NCBI GenBank assembly: GCA_030645495.1
Contig: JAUSLV010000019.1
Coordinates: 1-64,000, forward strand
Length of the DNA: 64,000 bases
Direction: 5' to 3'
Source of the DNA: Actinomycetota bacterium
GTDB taxonomy: Bacteria; Actinomycetota; Acidimicrobiia; Acidimicrobiales; Ilumatobacteraceae
Below, piece by piece: positions 38,199 through 47,127 of this stretch. Each line of letters starts with the position of its first letter. Position 1 is the stretch's first letter. Below the pieces are notes generated by a model. The model searched no databases, had not been told where the DNA came from, and worked only from the letters and a program-made list of their open reading frames with translations. The position numbers and the translations under genes are program-made.

Positions 38199-38833
38199 GA
38201 CTTCTTTCCGCCTTCTAGTTGTGTCGATGTGGTGTTGGGAGTGGTGTCGGGGGTGGTCAGCAGCCGTACCGCAGCATGCAGCGCCGCTCGCTTCTCGGTG
38301 TGCGGGATCGGCTTGCCGCGGTTCACGAGGCGCTCGTCCTCGTTGGTCTGCACGAGCGAGATGATGAACACCAGCAGCATCCGCGCCGGCAGATGGCTGG
38401 CCACCAGCCCGGCCCGCTGTGCTGCGGCGATGGCGGCGACAGCGCGCTTGTTGCGCTGCACCATCGCCGGCGACGAGCCGGCCACACCGGGCCGCTCGAG
38501 CGCGTGCCAACGCACCAGCCGAGCTGCCTCGGGGTGCTCGATCATGAAGTCGTAGAGCGACACCGCGTAGCCGGCCAGGTCGGTGGGGGCGAGCACCACC
38601 ACCGGCGCCAGCATCGCGCTGGCGGCCTCCACGGCGGCGTCGAACAGGCCTTCCTTGCTGCCGAAGTAGGCGTAGATCGACTGCTTGTTGCACTCGGCGC
38701 GCAGTGCGAGGCGATCGACCCGCGCGCCTGCCATGCCGTGCTCGGCAAACTCCGAGATCGCCGCCTCGAGTATCCGCCCACGAGTGACCGTCGCGTCCCC
38801 CACGACTGGAACTGTAGGTCCGCTCGCCGCCAT
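38195..38833 (-). CDS. TetR-family regulator of the P450 operon
   Basis: A 212-residue TetR protein. The helix-turn-helix is RILEAAISEFAEHGMAGARVDRLALRAECNKQSIYAYFGSKEGLF; the ligand domain resembles TetR_C types with HALERPG and HLPARMLLVFIISLVQT. The ATG at 38833 is chosen because the palindromic operator candidate starts 5 bases upstream of it; longer frames cross the promoter. It is coupled to the P450 gene through a 4-base overlap and probably represses its own operon. Confidence 0.9.
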   Translation of the reverse strand: MAASGPTVPVVGDATVTRGRILEAAISEFAEHGMAGARVDRLALRAECNKQSIYAYFGSKEGLFDAAVEAASAMLAPVVVLAPTDLAGYAVSLYDFMIEHPEAARLVRWHALERPGVAGSSPAMVQRNKRAVAAIAAAQRAGLVASHLPARMLLVFIISLVQTNEDERLVNRGKPIPHTEKRAALHAAVRLLTTPDTTPNTTSTQLEGGKKS

Positions 38834-38837
38834 TGTC

Positions 38838-38853
38838 AACCAACTAGTTAGTT
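38838..38853. promoter_or_regulatory. TetR operator candidate
   Basis: The 16-mer AACCAACTAGTTAGTT is a palindrome around CTAG with a single mismatched symmetric pair. It lies immediately upstream of the tetR start and 70 bp before the divergent Gfo/Idh/MocA gene. Position and symmetry fit autoregulation by the encoded TetR. Confidence 0.6.
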
Positions 38854-38922
38854 TTCGAGCTGACTGCACCGCACATGGGACACTGACCGGCGCACGGTCG
38901 GCGATGCCGCAAGGGGAACACG

Positions 38923-40020
38923 ATGACGATTCGAGTGGGCATGGTGGGGGTCGGCTGGGGCACGGTGGTGCACGCGCCGGCGTTCCAGGCAGTGGAGGGT
39001 TATGAGTTGGCCGCACTGTGCAGCCGGTCGCCGGAGAAGACCGCCAAGGCCGGGGCGAAGTTCGGCATCGATGATCTGTCCAACGACTGGCAGTCGTTCG
39101 TGCAGCGCGACGACCTCGACCTGATCTCGGTGGCCACGCCAGTCGACCTGCACAAGGACGTCACGCTCGCCGCGCTCGCCGCCGGCAAGCACGTGTTGTG
39201 CGAGAAGCCGCTCGCGCTCACCGCTGCCGACTGCGCGGAGATGACGGCCGCGGCGGCAGTCAGTGGCCGGCAGACCGCGGTGTGTTTCGAACTGCGCTGG
39301 ACCCGCGAGCGTTCGCTGGTGCGCACGCTCGTGAACCAGGGCACCGTGGGCCGGCCGTACTTCGTACGCCTCAACCAGAGCGCCGATTACTGGCACCCCA
39401 CCCACGCCAACCAGTCGCTGTGGATGTACGACGCGCAGCAGGGCGGCGGCTACCTGATGGGTATGGCGGCGCACGACATCGACTTCATCGCCTCGCTGTT
39501 CGGTCGCCCGGTGGAGGTGTGCGCCGACGTGCGCACGATGGTGGCCGAGCGCGTGCTGCCCGATGGCGGCACGCTGCACGTCACCGCCGACGACACGAGC
39601 GTGCTCCTCCTGCGCCTGGAATCCGGGGCGCTCGCCGTGCTGTCCACCTCGGTGGTGGGCGCGCACGCCTCGGCCACCACGTTCGAGGCGTTCGGCGTGG
39701 ACGGCACGATCAGCGGCTCAATCGCACCACGCGGCCTCGACGTGCCCGTGTTGGCGGCACGCGCCGCCGATGCGGGCCTGGCCGACCCGGGCATCGCCCC
39801 GCGCCAACTGGCCAGCGGCGCCGAACTGCCCGCTCGTGGTGCCACCGACCTGATCAAGGCGCAGGCGTTCATGCTGGAGGACTGGCTGCCCGCACTGCAC
39901 GGCGGCACAGCGGCGCAACCGGTCCCCTCGTTCGCCGACGGCCTGCTGGTGGCGCGAGTGATCGAGGCCGCCCGCGCCTCGGCGGCCGGGGCGGGCTGGG
40001 TGCCGATCCCGGCGGCGTAA
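38923..40020 (+). CDS. Gfo/Idh/MocA-family oxidoreductase
   Basis: A 365-residue NAD(P)-dependent dehydrogenase. The Rossmann motif is VGMVGVGWGTVVHAPAF, and the family signature EKPLALT contains the catalytic-type Lys. The C-terminal alpha/beta domain begins around WTRERSLVRTLV, and a conserved His appears in MGMAAHDIDFIASLFG. An AAGGGG ribosome site stands before the ATG. It is divergent from the TetR-P450 operon and could be controlled from the same operator. Substrate (sugar, inositol or other) unknown. Confidence 0.9.
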   Translation: MTIRVGMVGVGWGTVVHAPAFQAVEGYELAALCSRSPEKTAKAGAKFGIDDLSNDWQSFVQRDDLDLISVATPVDLHKDVTLAALAAGKHVLCEKPLALTAADCAEMTAAAAVSGRQTAVCFELRWTRERSLVRTLVNQGTVGRPYFVRLNQSADYWHPTHANQSLWMYDAQQGGGYLMGMAAHDIDFIASLFGRPVEVCADVRTMVAERVLPDGGTLHVTADDTSVLLLRLESGALAVLSTSVVGAHASATTFEAFGVDGTISGSIAPRGLDVPVLAARAADAGLADPGIAPRQLASGAELPARGATDLIKAQAFMLEDWLPALHGGTAAQPVPSFADGLLVARVIEAARASAAGAGWVPIPAA

Positions 40021-40047
40021 CCTGCCCGCCCCCATAGCCTGCTCGAC

Positions 40048-40491
40048 GTGGAAGCCGACTTCTTCGAGATCGCCCGCGACGCGCTGATCGGCTTCGTCGC
40101 CGGCGCGAATGGGGTCACCGGCGCATGCCACACCTCGGCCCACGGCCGCGGCATGAAGGTGTGGTTCGACGACGACACCCGCGAGCACTACGAGGCGCAG
40201 TTGATCCGCGTGGACGGCACGGTGCAGCTGGAGATCGGCTTCCACAGCGAACACCCGAAGGCACCGCTGAACGACACGGTGCTGCAGCGACTGCTCGCGG
40301 TGGAGCCGACGTGGCGCAAGGCCCTCGGCAAGGAGGCAGTGGCCGGCGACTTCATCGGCCGCGCCGGCTGGCGACGGATCTCCGAGGTGTGGCCCGCGCC
40401 GGCGGCCGACGAGGTGGACGAAGCCATCGAGGCGGCCGCCCGCCTGGCCGACTACATCATCGCCATCGAGCCGCTGCGCCGCGCGCGCTGA
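40048..40491 (+). CDS. Hypothetical protein
   Basis: I do not recognise this 147-residue acidic, soluble protein. It has no signal or membrane segment. The central part (GMKVWFDDDTREHYEAQLIR ... LEIGFHSEHPK) alternates strands and short loops, and the C-terminus is helical. GTG at 40048 follows TAGCCT (40035-40040) by 7 bases, fitting a leaderless start. It is 27 bp behind the Gfo/Idh/MocA gene and may have its own promoter. Confidence 0.75.
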   Translation: MEADFFEIARDALIGFVAGANGVTGACHTSAHGRGMKVWFDDDTREHYEAQLIRVDGTVQLEIGFHSEHPKAPLNDTVLQRLLAVEPTWRKALGKEAVAGDFIGRAGWRRISEVWPAPAADEVDEAIEAAARLADYIIAIEPLRRAR

Positions 40492-40516
40492 CAGCGCGCG
40501 ACGCCTGGCGGCCGGG

Positions 40517-41323
40517 TCAGGCGGGAACCGAGCACGACCAGCCGGCCAGCGGCGGGTTGTCGCCCAGGCTGCCACTGGTGTACTCCATTGGGGGTTGACA
40601 CCGGGGCGCCAGGAAGTCTTGCACCAGGCTGTAGCTGCCGTCGTTCGCCAGCGGCACGTCGGTGCACCGCCAGGCACCGCCGTCGCTGGTCTCCAGCGTG
40701 CCGGCGATGAACTCGCACGCTTGCGCGAGCGTGATGTCGTCGGTGAGCGTCATCACCGAGCACGACCAGCCGTACTGCAGCGGTTCCGAGCTCAGTTGAC
40801 CATTCGTCAGCCCCAGCGGCGGCGGGCAGTACGGCAACAGCGCCTCGTCCACGTTGCCGTAGGTGCTGTCGTCCACCATCGTCACGTCGCGACACGTCCA
40901 CTCCAGGTCGCTGAACGCCTCGAACGCGCCGTCGGCTTGCGCACACACGCCTTCGGCGGTGGCGGCTGCCTCCTCCTCGGCGACCCAGCAGCTCCAGCCC
41001 ATCGTGGGCGGCTCGGTGCTGGTGAAGCCGTTGCTGTACCCCATGGGCTCGGGGCAGAACGGCGCGAGGAAGTCGGTGATCTGTGTGTACTCCACCTCGT
41101 TGGGCTCGGGAATCTCGCCGCAGTCCCACGTCTCGCCGCTGAGCTGGGTGAGCGTGCCGCCCACCGACATGCAGGCCTCGACGATCGTGGCGGTCTGCGC
41201 CGTGGTGTCGGCCGTCGTGTCGGAGGTGTCGGAGCCCCCGTCGTCGGAGCAACCGGCCAGCAGCGCGGCGGCAACGGCCACCACGCCCACGATCGATCGC
41301 TGCCAATTCTTCGTGGTGTTCAC
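40517..41323 (-). CDS. Lipoprotein with three Cys-rich 76-residue repeats (paralogue A)
   Basis: A 268-residue predicted lipoprotein: signal ending in lipobox LLAGC (Cys25), an Asp/Thr-rich linker, then three tandem repeats. Cysteines fall at 51, 68, 90, 112; 127, 144, 166, 188; and 203, 220, 242, 264. Every repeat is C-x16-C-x21-C-x21-C and the period is exactly 76 residues. Each repeat also keeps W-x-C, an L-x-P-x-C turn, Pro after the third Cys, and W-S-C at the end. Even cysteine numbers predict disulfides outside the cell. Function unknown. A paralogue lies directly upstream on the same strand. Confidence 0.85.
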   Translation of the reverse strand: MNTTKNWQRSIVGVVAVAAALLAGCSDDGGSDTSDTTADTTAQTATIVEACMSVGGTLTQLSGETWDCGEIPEPNEVEYTQITDFLAPFCPEPMGYSNGFTSTEPPTMGWSCWVAEEEAAATAEGVCAQADGAFEAFSDLEWTCRDVTMVDDSTYGNVDEALLPYCPPPLGLTNGQLSSEPLQYGWSCSVMTLTDDITLAQACEFIAGTLETSDGGAWRCTDVPLANDGSYSLVQDFLAPRCQPPMEYTSGSLGDNPPLAGWSCSVPA

Positions 41324-41381
41324 GCTCAGCTCCTTGTGACGACGCCTACCCAGGCGGACAAGTTAAGCAGGCCAATTACTT

Positions 41382-42200
41382 TCAGCTAGGGACGGTGCAC
41401 GACCAACTGGCGACGTACGGCGCCGCATCGTTTTCCAGCACGCTGGTGAGGTGATCGGGGGCCACGCAGAACGGCGAGAGAGCAGCTTGGACCGCCGCCT
41501 GGCCATCGAGCGCGCCAACGGTCACCGCGCCACAGGTCCACCCGCCGCTGACCGCAGAGAACGAACCCCCCACCGTCGCGCAGGCAGCTTCCGCAGATGC
41601 AGTTGCGGCAGTGGTGCTGTCGGTGGCGCCGGTGGTCAGCGTGCCAACGGCCGAGCACGACCATCCGACCGTGTGCGGGTTCTCACTGAGCACAGCACTC
41701 GTGAGCCGCAACGGCGGTTCGCAGTACGGCACCAGCGCCCGTTCCGCGAGATCAAACGTGTCCGCGTCGGTGACGGACGCGTCGCGGCACGTCCACTCGC
41801 CGTCGTTCAGCTCCGCGAAGTTGCCGGCGGCATCGGCACAGGCGTCGCCAACGGAGGCGGCCGAGCCAGGCTCGATCGCGCGACACCACCAGCCCGCCAT
41901 GGGCGGGTCGGCGCTGGTGCGTCCGCTGGTGATCCTCAGCGACGGCGGGCAGAACGCGGTGAACGCGGCGTCCAATTCGGCGTAGACCGCGTCGTCGGGC
42001 ACCGGAACATCAGCGCACTCCCAGGTGCCGCCGTCCGGGTCGGAGATCGAACCCTGCGCCGCCGCGCACGCCTCGACGAGTGCCGCCTGGTCGACTTGCG
42101 ACGACGGGTTCTTGTCGTCGTCGGAGCAGCCTGTCAGCAGCAGGCCGATCACCGCTGATGCCGTCGCGATCGTTCGCGACCAGTTCTTCGACGTGTGCAC
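41382..42200 (-). CDS. Lipoprotein with three Cys-rich repeats (paralogue B)
   Basis: A 272-residue paralogue of the gene downstream, sharing the N-terminus (TSKNW versus TTKNW), lipobox Cys25 and the same repeat. Cysteines are at 45, 62, 84, 106; 121, 138, 160, 182; and 207, 223, 245, 268. Repeats 1 and 2 follow C-x16-C-x21-C-x21-C exactly; repeat 3 is off by one residue at each end, after a Thr-rich linker that lengthens the gap to it. GTG at 42200 gives the signal peptide in the same place as paralogue A, so longer starts are unlikely. Tandem duplication is evident; role unknown. Confidence 0.83.
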   Translation of the reverse strand: MHTSKNWSRTIATASAVIGLLLTGCSDDDKNPSSQVDQAALVEACAAAQGSISDPDGGTWECADVPVPDDAVYAELDAAFTAFCPPSLRITSGRTSADPPMAGWWCRAIEPGSAASVGDACADAAGNFAELNDGEWTCRDASVTDADTFDLAERALVPYCEPPLRLTSAVLSENPHTVGWSCSAVGTLTTGATDSTTAATASAEAACATVGGSFSAVSGGWTCGAVTVGALDGQAAVQAALSPFCVAPDHLTSVLENDAAPYVASWSCTVPS

Positions 42201-42306
42201 GCGCTGCTCCTCTGGGCGACCGCTGCCCGAGCGAGCGGGCGTGCGCAGCAATCTAGTGAGTGCGCAGCTGGATGGGTGGGCGGGTGTGCGCCGACCCGCG
42301 CGATCG

Positions 42307-43143
42307 TCACGCGGTCGCCGTCACCACCCACGTGCGGGCGGCCAACACCACGTTGTCATGGGCGACGTGAGCCGCCAACGCCTCGGCTGCAGCGGCCACG
42401 GCAGCCGCCCGCGCAGCTGGGGTGGCGGCCATCATGCCTGCACCCGACATCGGATTCTGCTCCACCGTCCGCTGCGCAACTGCGGACAGATCGTCGGCCG
42501 AGCCGAGCGTCACCGAGTCGGGCCCGGGCAGGATCGTGACGTCGCTGAACCCGGCGGCAGCGAGGATCCCCGTGGTGCGGTCCACGTCCGCCAGCGAGAA
42601 CGGCCCGGGTGCCGTGGGGCCGGGCATCGGTGGCATGGGAAGGTGCGCGGCCGCGGCCATCACTGGCACGAGCATGAACGGGTTGTCGCCCACATCGCCG
42701 AAGCACACGAACCCCAGGCGCCCGCCAGGAATCAGCGACTGTCGGATATGGGTGAACGCACGTACCGGGTCGCTGAAGAACATCACGCCGAAGCGGGAGA
42801 AGGCCACATCGAACTGTGTGTCGGTGAACGGTGCCGCTTGCACGTCGACCTCGGCGAAGTTGACATTGGTGGCGCGCACGGCAGCTACCCGCTGCCGTGC
42901 CATCGCCAGCATCGGCACCGACAGGTCGACGCCCAACACCTCCTGTGCGAGACCGCCCAGATCCACCGTGGTGGCACCGGTACCACAGCCGACGTCGACC
43001 ACTCGCTCGTGTGGCTGCACTGCAAGGCGGTCGAGCACCGCGTCACCGAAGGGCTGCAATTGTGTATCGAAATGCTCCGCGTGGGTCGTCCACGCCCCGC
43101 CCACCGTGTCGTTCCACACCTTGACTTGCGGGTTCTCGCTCAT
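42307..43143 (-). CDS. Class I SAM-dependent methyltransferase
   Basis: A 278-residue methyltransferase. SAM motif I is VVDVGCGTGATTVDL, followed by the acidic strand end LGVDLSVPMLAMARQRV, the motif around FAEVDVQAAPFTDTQFDVAFSRFGVMFFSDP, and a C-terminal substrate region. It resembles ubiquinone/menaquinone-type (UbiE-like) or small-molecule methyltransferases. It stands between the Cys-repeat lipoprotein genes and the divergent nitrilase gene (69 bp gap). Substrate unknown. Confidence 0.9.
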   Translation of the reverse strand: MSENPQVKVWNDTVGGAWTTHAEHFDTQLQPFGDAVLDRLAVQPHERVVDVGCGTGATTVDLGGLAQEVLGVDLSVPMLAMARQRVAAVRATNVNFAEVDVQAAPFTDTQFDVAFSRFGVMFFSDPVRAFTHIRQSLIPGGRLGFVCFGDVGDNPFMLVPVMAAAAHLPMPPMPGPTAPGPFSLADVDRTTGILAAAGFSDVTILPGPDSVTLGSADDLSAVAQRTVEQNPMSGAGMMAATPAARAAAVAAAAEALAAHVAHDNVVLAARTWVVTATA

Positions 43144-43212
43144 AGGTGCACCATACGCACAGGGTCAAGCGCTGCGAACGAACGACCTTCGACGCGGTGG
43201 TACCTTCGGGCA

Positions 43213-44112
43213 ATGAGCACGTTCGAAACCGTCCGTGTGGCCGCAGTGCAGGCGACCCCAGTGATCCTCGATGCCGACGCGACGATCGACAAGACGATCG
43301 AGCTCGTCAATGTCGCAGCCGACGATGGCGCCACCCTCGTGGTGTTCCCGGAGTGCTTCGCCTCGATCTACCCGAGCGGGACATGGGCAGCGCAGGCAGC
43401 CACGTGGACGCCGGGCTGCGACGAACTGTGGGAGCGGATGTGGGCGTCGAGCCTCGACGTCACCGGACCGCTGGTCGGTCGCCTGATCGCAGCCTGTGCA
43501 GAGCGCAGCGTGCACCTCGCCATCGGCATCAACGAGCGCGAGGACGACCGGCCCGGCTCGCTGTACAACACGCTGCTGGTGATCGGCGGCGAGGGTGTGC
43601 TGCACCGGCATCGCAAACTGATGCCCACGATGCACGAGCGTGTGTTCCACGGGGTCGGCGCCGGTGACGATCTCGGGGTGGTCGAGCTTCCCGGCAGCGC
43701 CCGAGTGGGTGGCCTCATCTGCTGGGAGAACCGGATGCCGTTGGCGCGATGGCGCGTCTACGAGGGCGGCCCGCAGATCTGGCTCGCACCCACCGCCGAC
43801 GACAGCGACGGCTGGATCGCATCCATGCGCCACATCGCAATCGAGGCCGGGGCGTTCGTGGTGAGCGCTCCTCAGTTCATCCCGGCGAGTGCGTTCCCCG
43901 CCGACTTCCCACTGGCGTTGCCCGACGGTGTCGATGTCTTCGGGCGCGGCGGCGCCTGCGTCGTGTCGCCCGGAGGCGAGCTGATCGCCGGGCCGCTGTA
44001 CGACGCCGAGGGCGTCGTCACCGCCGACTGCGACCTACGCGAGGCGTTGCACGCCAAACGCTATTTCGACGTGGTGGGCCACTACGGCCGCACCGACGTA
44101 CTCGCGCCGTGA
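43213..44112 (+). CDS. Nitrilase-branch carbon-nitrogen hydrolase
   Basis: A 299-residue member of the nitrilase branch. The catalytic triad is complete: Glu47 in VVFPECFAS, Lys135 in HRHRKLMPT and Cys170 in LICWENRMPLAR; the CWEN motif is typical of true nitrilases/cyanide hydratases rather than amidases. It would turn a nitrile into a carboxylic acid and ammonia. A TACCTT box ends 6 bases before the ATG at 43213, suggesting a leaderless start. The natural nitrile is unknown. Confidence 0.9.
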   Translation: MSTFETVRVAAVQATPVILDADATIDKTIELVNVAADDGATLVVFPECFASIYPSGTWAAQAATWTPGCDELWERMWASSLDVTGPLVGRLIAACAERSVHLAIGINEREDDRPGSLYNTLLVIGGEGVLHRHRKLMPTMHERVFHGVGAGDDLGVVELPGSARVGGLICWENRMPLARWRVYEGGPQIWLAPTADDSDGWIASMRHIAIEAGAFVVSAPQFIPASAFPADFPLALPDGVDVFGRGGACVVSPGGELIAGPLYDAEGVVTADCDLREALHAKRYFDVVGHYGRTDVLAP

Positions 44113-44140
44113 GGGGAGGAGACGTGCGTCTTCCCCCCTC
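44111..44140. terminator. Hairpin between nitrilase and nrdJ ends
   Basis: Arms 44111-44124 and 44127-44140 pair at 12 of 14 positions around TG (purine-rich arm GAGGGGAGGAGACG). The left arm begins inside the nitrilase stop codon. It lies between convergent genes and may stop transcription from both sides. Confidence 0.6.
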
Positions 44141-44167
44141 TGACTTGTTGTGACGAAGTAGAAGTGC

Positions 44168-47035
44168 TCAGCTGCAGCCGCTGGTGCTGCCGCAGCTGGG
44201 GCATGCGTGACAGCTGCCCGCACGCACCATCTGCACGCCGCACTGCATGCACATCGGGGCGTCGCTGTGGCGCACCGTGGGCTTGGGCGCGACGTCCAAC
44301 TGGCGCGGCAGGCCGCTGGGGTTGGTGATGTCGTTGTTCGGCGCGGCCGGGGCCAGGCCCGACTCGATCTGCGCCAGCAGCTCGCCGGCCGACGGGATCG
44401 TCTTCGGGTCGGACGCCACGTCGGTGCCGGTGCGGGTTTCCCACACGGCTTCCTCCACGCCGGGCAGCGTGGGCTGCAGGCGCTCGTCGATCGAGAAGAT
44501 GCCCAGCTCGGCACGCTCGTCGTAGCTCATGTACTCGAGCGCCAAGCGGCGGAACAGGTAGTCCATGATCGACGAGGCGAAGCGGATGTCGGGGTCGTCG
44601 GTCATGCCGGCCGGCTCGAAGCGCATGTTGGTGAACGCCTCGACGTAGGCCCGCACTGGCACGCCGTACTGCAAGCCGTAGCTGATGCTCTTGGCGAACG
44701 CATCCATGATGCCGCTGAGCGTGCTGCCCTGCTTGGAGACGGTGAGGAAGATCTCGCCGGGGCGGCCATCGGCGTACTCGCCGATGTTGGCGAAGCCCTT
44801 GCAGTCGGCCACGCGGAACTCGAACGTGCGTGCACTGCGGGTGCGGGGCAGCTTCTGGCGCACCGGCTGGTGCACGATGCGCTCGACGATCCGCTCGATC
44901 ACCTGCGCGGCCTGCGCGTCGAGGGCCGGCGCCTGCTCGGCACCGTCCTTCTTGGCGGTGCTGAGCGGCTGGCCGACCTTGCAGTTGTCGCGGTAGATGG
45001 CGACGGCCTTGAGGCCCAGCTTCCACGACAGCTGGTGCAGCTGCTCGACATCTTCGATGGTGGCCTCTTCGGGCATGTTGACCGTCTTGGAGATGGCACC
45101 CGAGATGAACGGCTGCACGGCACCCATCATCCGCACGTGACCCTCGTAGTGGATCGTGTTGTCGCCCATGCTGCAGGCGAACACCGGCACGTGCGCCGCA
45201 GCCAGGTGCGGTGCGCCGAGGATGCTCTTCTCGGTGTCGATGTAGGCGACGATGTCGTCGATCTGCTGCGGGGTGTAGCCCAGCTTGCGCAGCGCACGCG
45301 GGATCGTCTGGTTGACGATCGTCATGTTGCCGCCGCCGACCAGCTTCTTCATCTTCACCAGGCCCAGGTCGGGCTCGATACCGGTGGTGTCGCAGTCCAT
45401 CATCAGCCCGATCGTGCCGGTGGGGGCCAGCACCGAAGCCTGCGCGTTGCGCACGCCGTACTCCTCACCGTCGCGCACCGCGGCACCCCAGGCGGCGAAA
45501 CCGGCCTCGACCAGCTCGGTGGGTACACCGGGGTGGTTGGCGATCACGTTGTGGGCATCGCGGTGCATGCGCAGCACGTCGAGCATGAACTGCTCGTTCT
45601 CGGAGAAGCCCGAGAACGGGCCCATGCGGCTGGCCGTGCGGGCGCTGGTGGCGTAGGCGTGGCCGGTCATCAGCGAGGTGAGCGCTGCCGCCCAGGCGCG
45701 GCCCTCTTCGCTGTCGTAGGGCAGGCCGAGGGCCATCAGCGTGGCACCGAGGTTGGCGTAGCCCAGGCCCAGCTGGCGGAACTTGCGGCTGTTCTCGCCG
45801 ATCTTCTCCGTGGGGTAGTCGGCGCGGCCGACCAGGATCTCTTGCGCGGTGAACATCACCTCGATGGTGTGCATGTAGGCCTCGACGTCGAACACGCCGT
45901 CCTCGTCGAGGTAGTGCAACAGGTTGATGCTGGCGAGGTTGCAGGCCGAGTTGTCGATGTGCATGTACTCGCTGCACGGGTTGCTGCCGTTGATGCGGCC
46001 GCTGGCGTGGGCGGTGTGCCACTTGTTGATCGTGGTGTCGAACTGCAGGCCCGGATCGGCGCACTCCCACGAGGCGGTGGCGATGTCGCGCCACAGATCA
46101 CGAGCACGCACCGTGCGCACGGTGGAGCCGTCCATCACGGCCTTGAACGCCCACTCGGCGTCGTCTTCCACGGCCTTCATGAACTCGTCGCTGACGCGCA
46201 CCGAGTTGTTGGCGTTCTGGTACTGGATGCTGAAGCTGTCGGAGCCGTCGAGATCCATGTCGAAGCCGGCATCGCGCAGCACGCGGGCCTTGCGCTCTTC
46301 TTTCACCTTGCACCAGATGAACTCTTCGACGTCGGGGTGATCGACGTTGAGGATCACCATCTTGGCCGCGCGACGGGTCTTGCCGCCGCTCTTGATGGTG
46401 CCGGCCGACGAGTCGGCGCCACGCATGAAGCTGACCGGGCCACTGGCCGTGCCACCGCCGTTGAGCAGCTCGTAGCTGGAGCGGATGTTCGACAGGTTGA
46501 TGCCCGAGCCGGAGCCACCCTTGAAGATGACGCCCTCTTCCTTGTACCAGTTGAGGATGCCGTCCATGGTGTCTTCCACGGCGAGGATGAAGCACGCGCT
46601 GGCCTGCTGCGGCACGCCCTTCACGCCGATGTTGAACCACACCGGGCTGTTGAACGCCGCCCGCTGCGTGACCAGGATGTACTTCAGCTCGTTGTTGAAC
46701 GCATCGGACTCGGCCTCGTCGGCGAAGTAGCCACCCTCGGTGCCCCACGTGGTGATCGTGTTGGCGACACGGTCGATGACCTGCTTGAGCGACGACTCGC
46801 GGCCCTCCATCCCCAGGGTGCCGCGGAAGTACTTCTGGGCGACGATGTTGGTGGCGTTCAGCGACCACGTGGTGGGGAACTCGACACCCAGCTGCTCGAA
46901 CGCGACCGTGCCGTCCTTCCAGTTGGAGATGCGCGCATCACGATGCTCCCACTCGACCTCGTCGTACGGGTGCACGCCAGGGGCGGTGAAATGACGGGTG
47001 ATCCCGATGGCGAGACGTTCCGGCGCCAGTGACAT
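44168..47035 (-). CDS. nrdJ: Adenosylcobalamin-dependent (class II) ribonucleotide reductase
   Basis: Makes deoxyribonucleotides using coenzyme B12 without need for oxygen; 955 residues. Typical blocks are FKGGSGSGINLSNIRSSYE, the substrate-site motif NPCSEYMHIDNSACNLASINL with active-site cysteines, SVLAPTGTIGLMMDCDTTGIEPD, and the C-terminal zinc-ribbon-like CMQCGVQMVRAGSCHACPSCG that helps thioredoxin-type re-reduction. An AAGGAG ribosome site precedes the ATG. Its promoter has palindromes suited to NrdR, encoded 4.4 kb away. Long open frames on the opposite strand are shadows. Confidence 0.96.
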   Translation of the reverse strand: MSLAPERLAIGITRHFTAPGVHPYDEVEWEHRDARISNWKDGTVAFEQLGVEFPTTWSLNATNIVAQKYFRGTLGMEGRESSLKQVIDRVANTITTWGTEGGYFADEAESDAFNNELKYILVTQRAAFNSPVWFNIGVKGVPQQASACFILAVEDTMDGILNWYKEEGVIFKGGSGSGINLSNIRSSYELLNGGGTASGPVSFMRGADSSAGTIKSGGKTRRAAKMVILNVDHPDVEEFIWCKVKEERKARVLRDAGFDMDLDGSDSFSIQYQNANNSVRVSDEFMKAVEDDAEWAFKAVMDGSTVRTVRARDLWRDIATASWECADPGLQFDTTINKWHTAHASGRINGSNPCSEYMHIDNSACNLASINLLHYLDEDGVFDVEAYMHTIEVMFTAQEILVGRADYPTEKIGENSRKFRQLGLGYANLGATLMALGLPYDSEEGRAWAAALTSLMTGHAYATSARTASRMGPFSGFSENEQFMLDVLRMHRDAHNVIANHPGVPTELVEAGFAAWGAAVRDGEEYGVRNAQASVLAPTGTIGLMMDCDTTGIEPDLGLVKMKKLVGGGNMTIVNQTIPRALRKLGYTPQQIDDIVAYIDTEKSILGAPHLAAAHVPVFACSMGDNTIHYEGHVRMMGAVQPFISGAISKTVNMPEEATIEDVEQLHQLSWKLGLKAVAIYRDNCKVGQPLSTAKKDGAEQAPALDAQAAQVIERIVERIVHQPVRQKLPRTRSARTFEFRVADCKGFANIGEYADGRPGEIFLTVSKQGSTLSGIMDAFAKSISYGLQYGVPVRAYVEAFTNMRFEPAGMTDDPDIRFASSIMDYLFRRLALEYMSYDERAELGIFSIDERLQPTLPGVEEAVWETRTGTDVASDPKTIPSAGELLAQIESGLAPAAPNNDITNPSGLPRQLDVAPKPTVRHSDAPMCMQCGVQMVRAGSCHACPSCGSTSGCS

Positions 47036-47127
47036 GTGGGGTGCTCCTTGAGGGCTGAAGACTGCGGTGCGGTGCGGCGAGTGGGGGGCGAACTGGGGGG
47101 CTGACGTTGGTGGTCACCAGCGGTGAA

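Noticed and set aside
38838-38853. KstR-type operator
   Set aside because: It contains AAC-TA-GTT but lacks the flanking T and A of the TNNAACNNGTTNNA consensus.
44207-47032. 941-codon plus-strand open frame opposite nrdJ
   Set aside because: Antisense shadow of a clearly conserved gene, with no recognisable domain.
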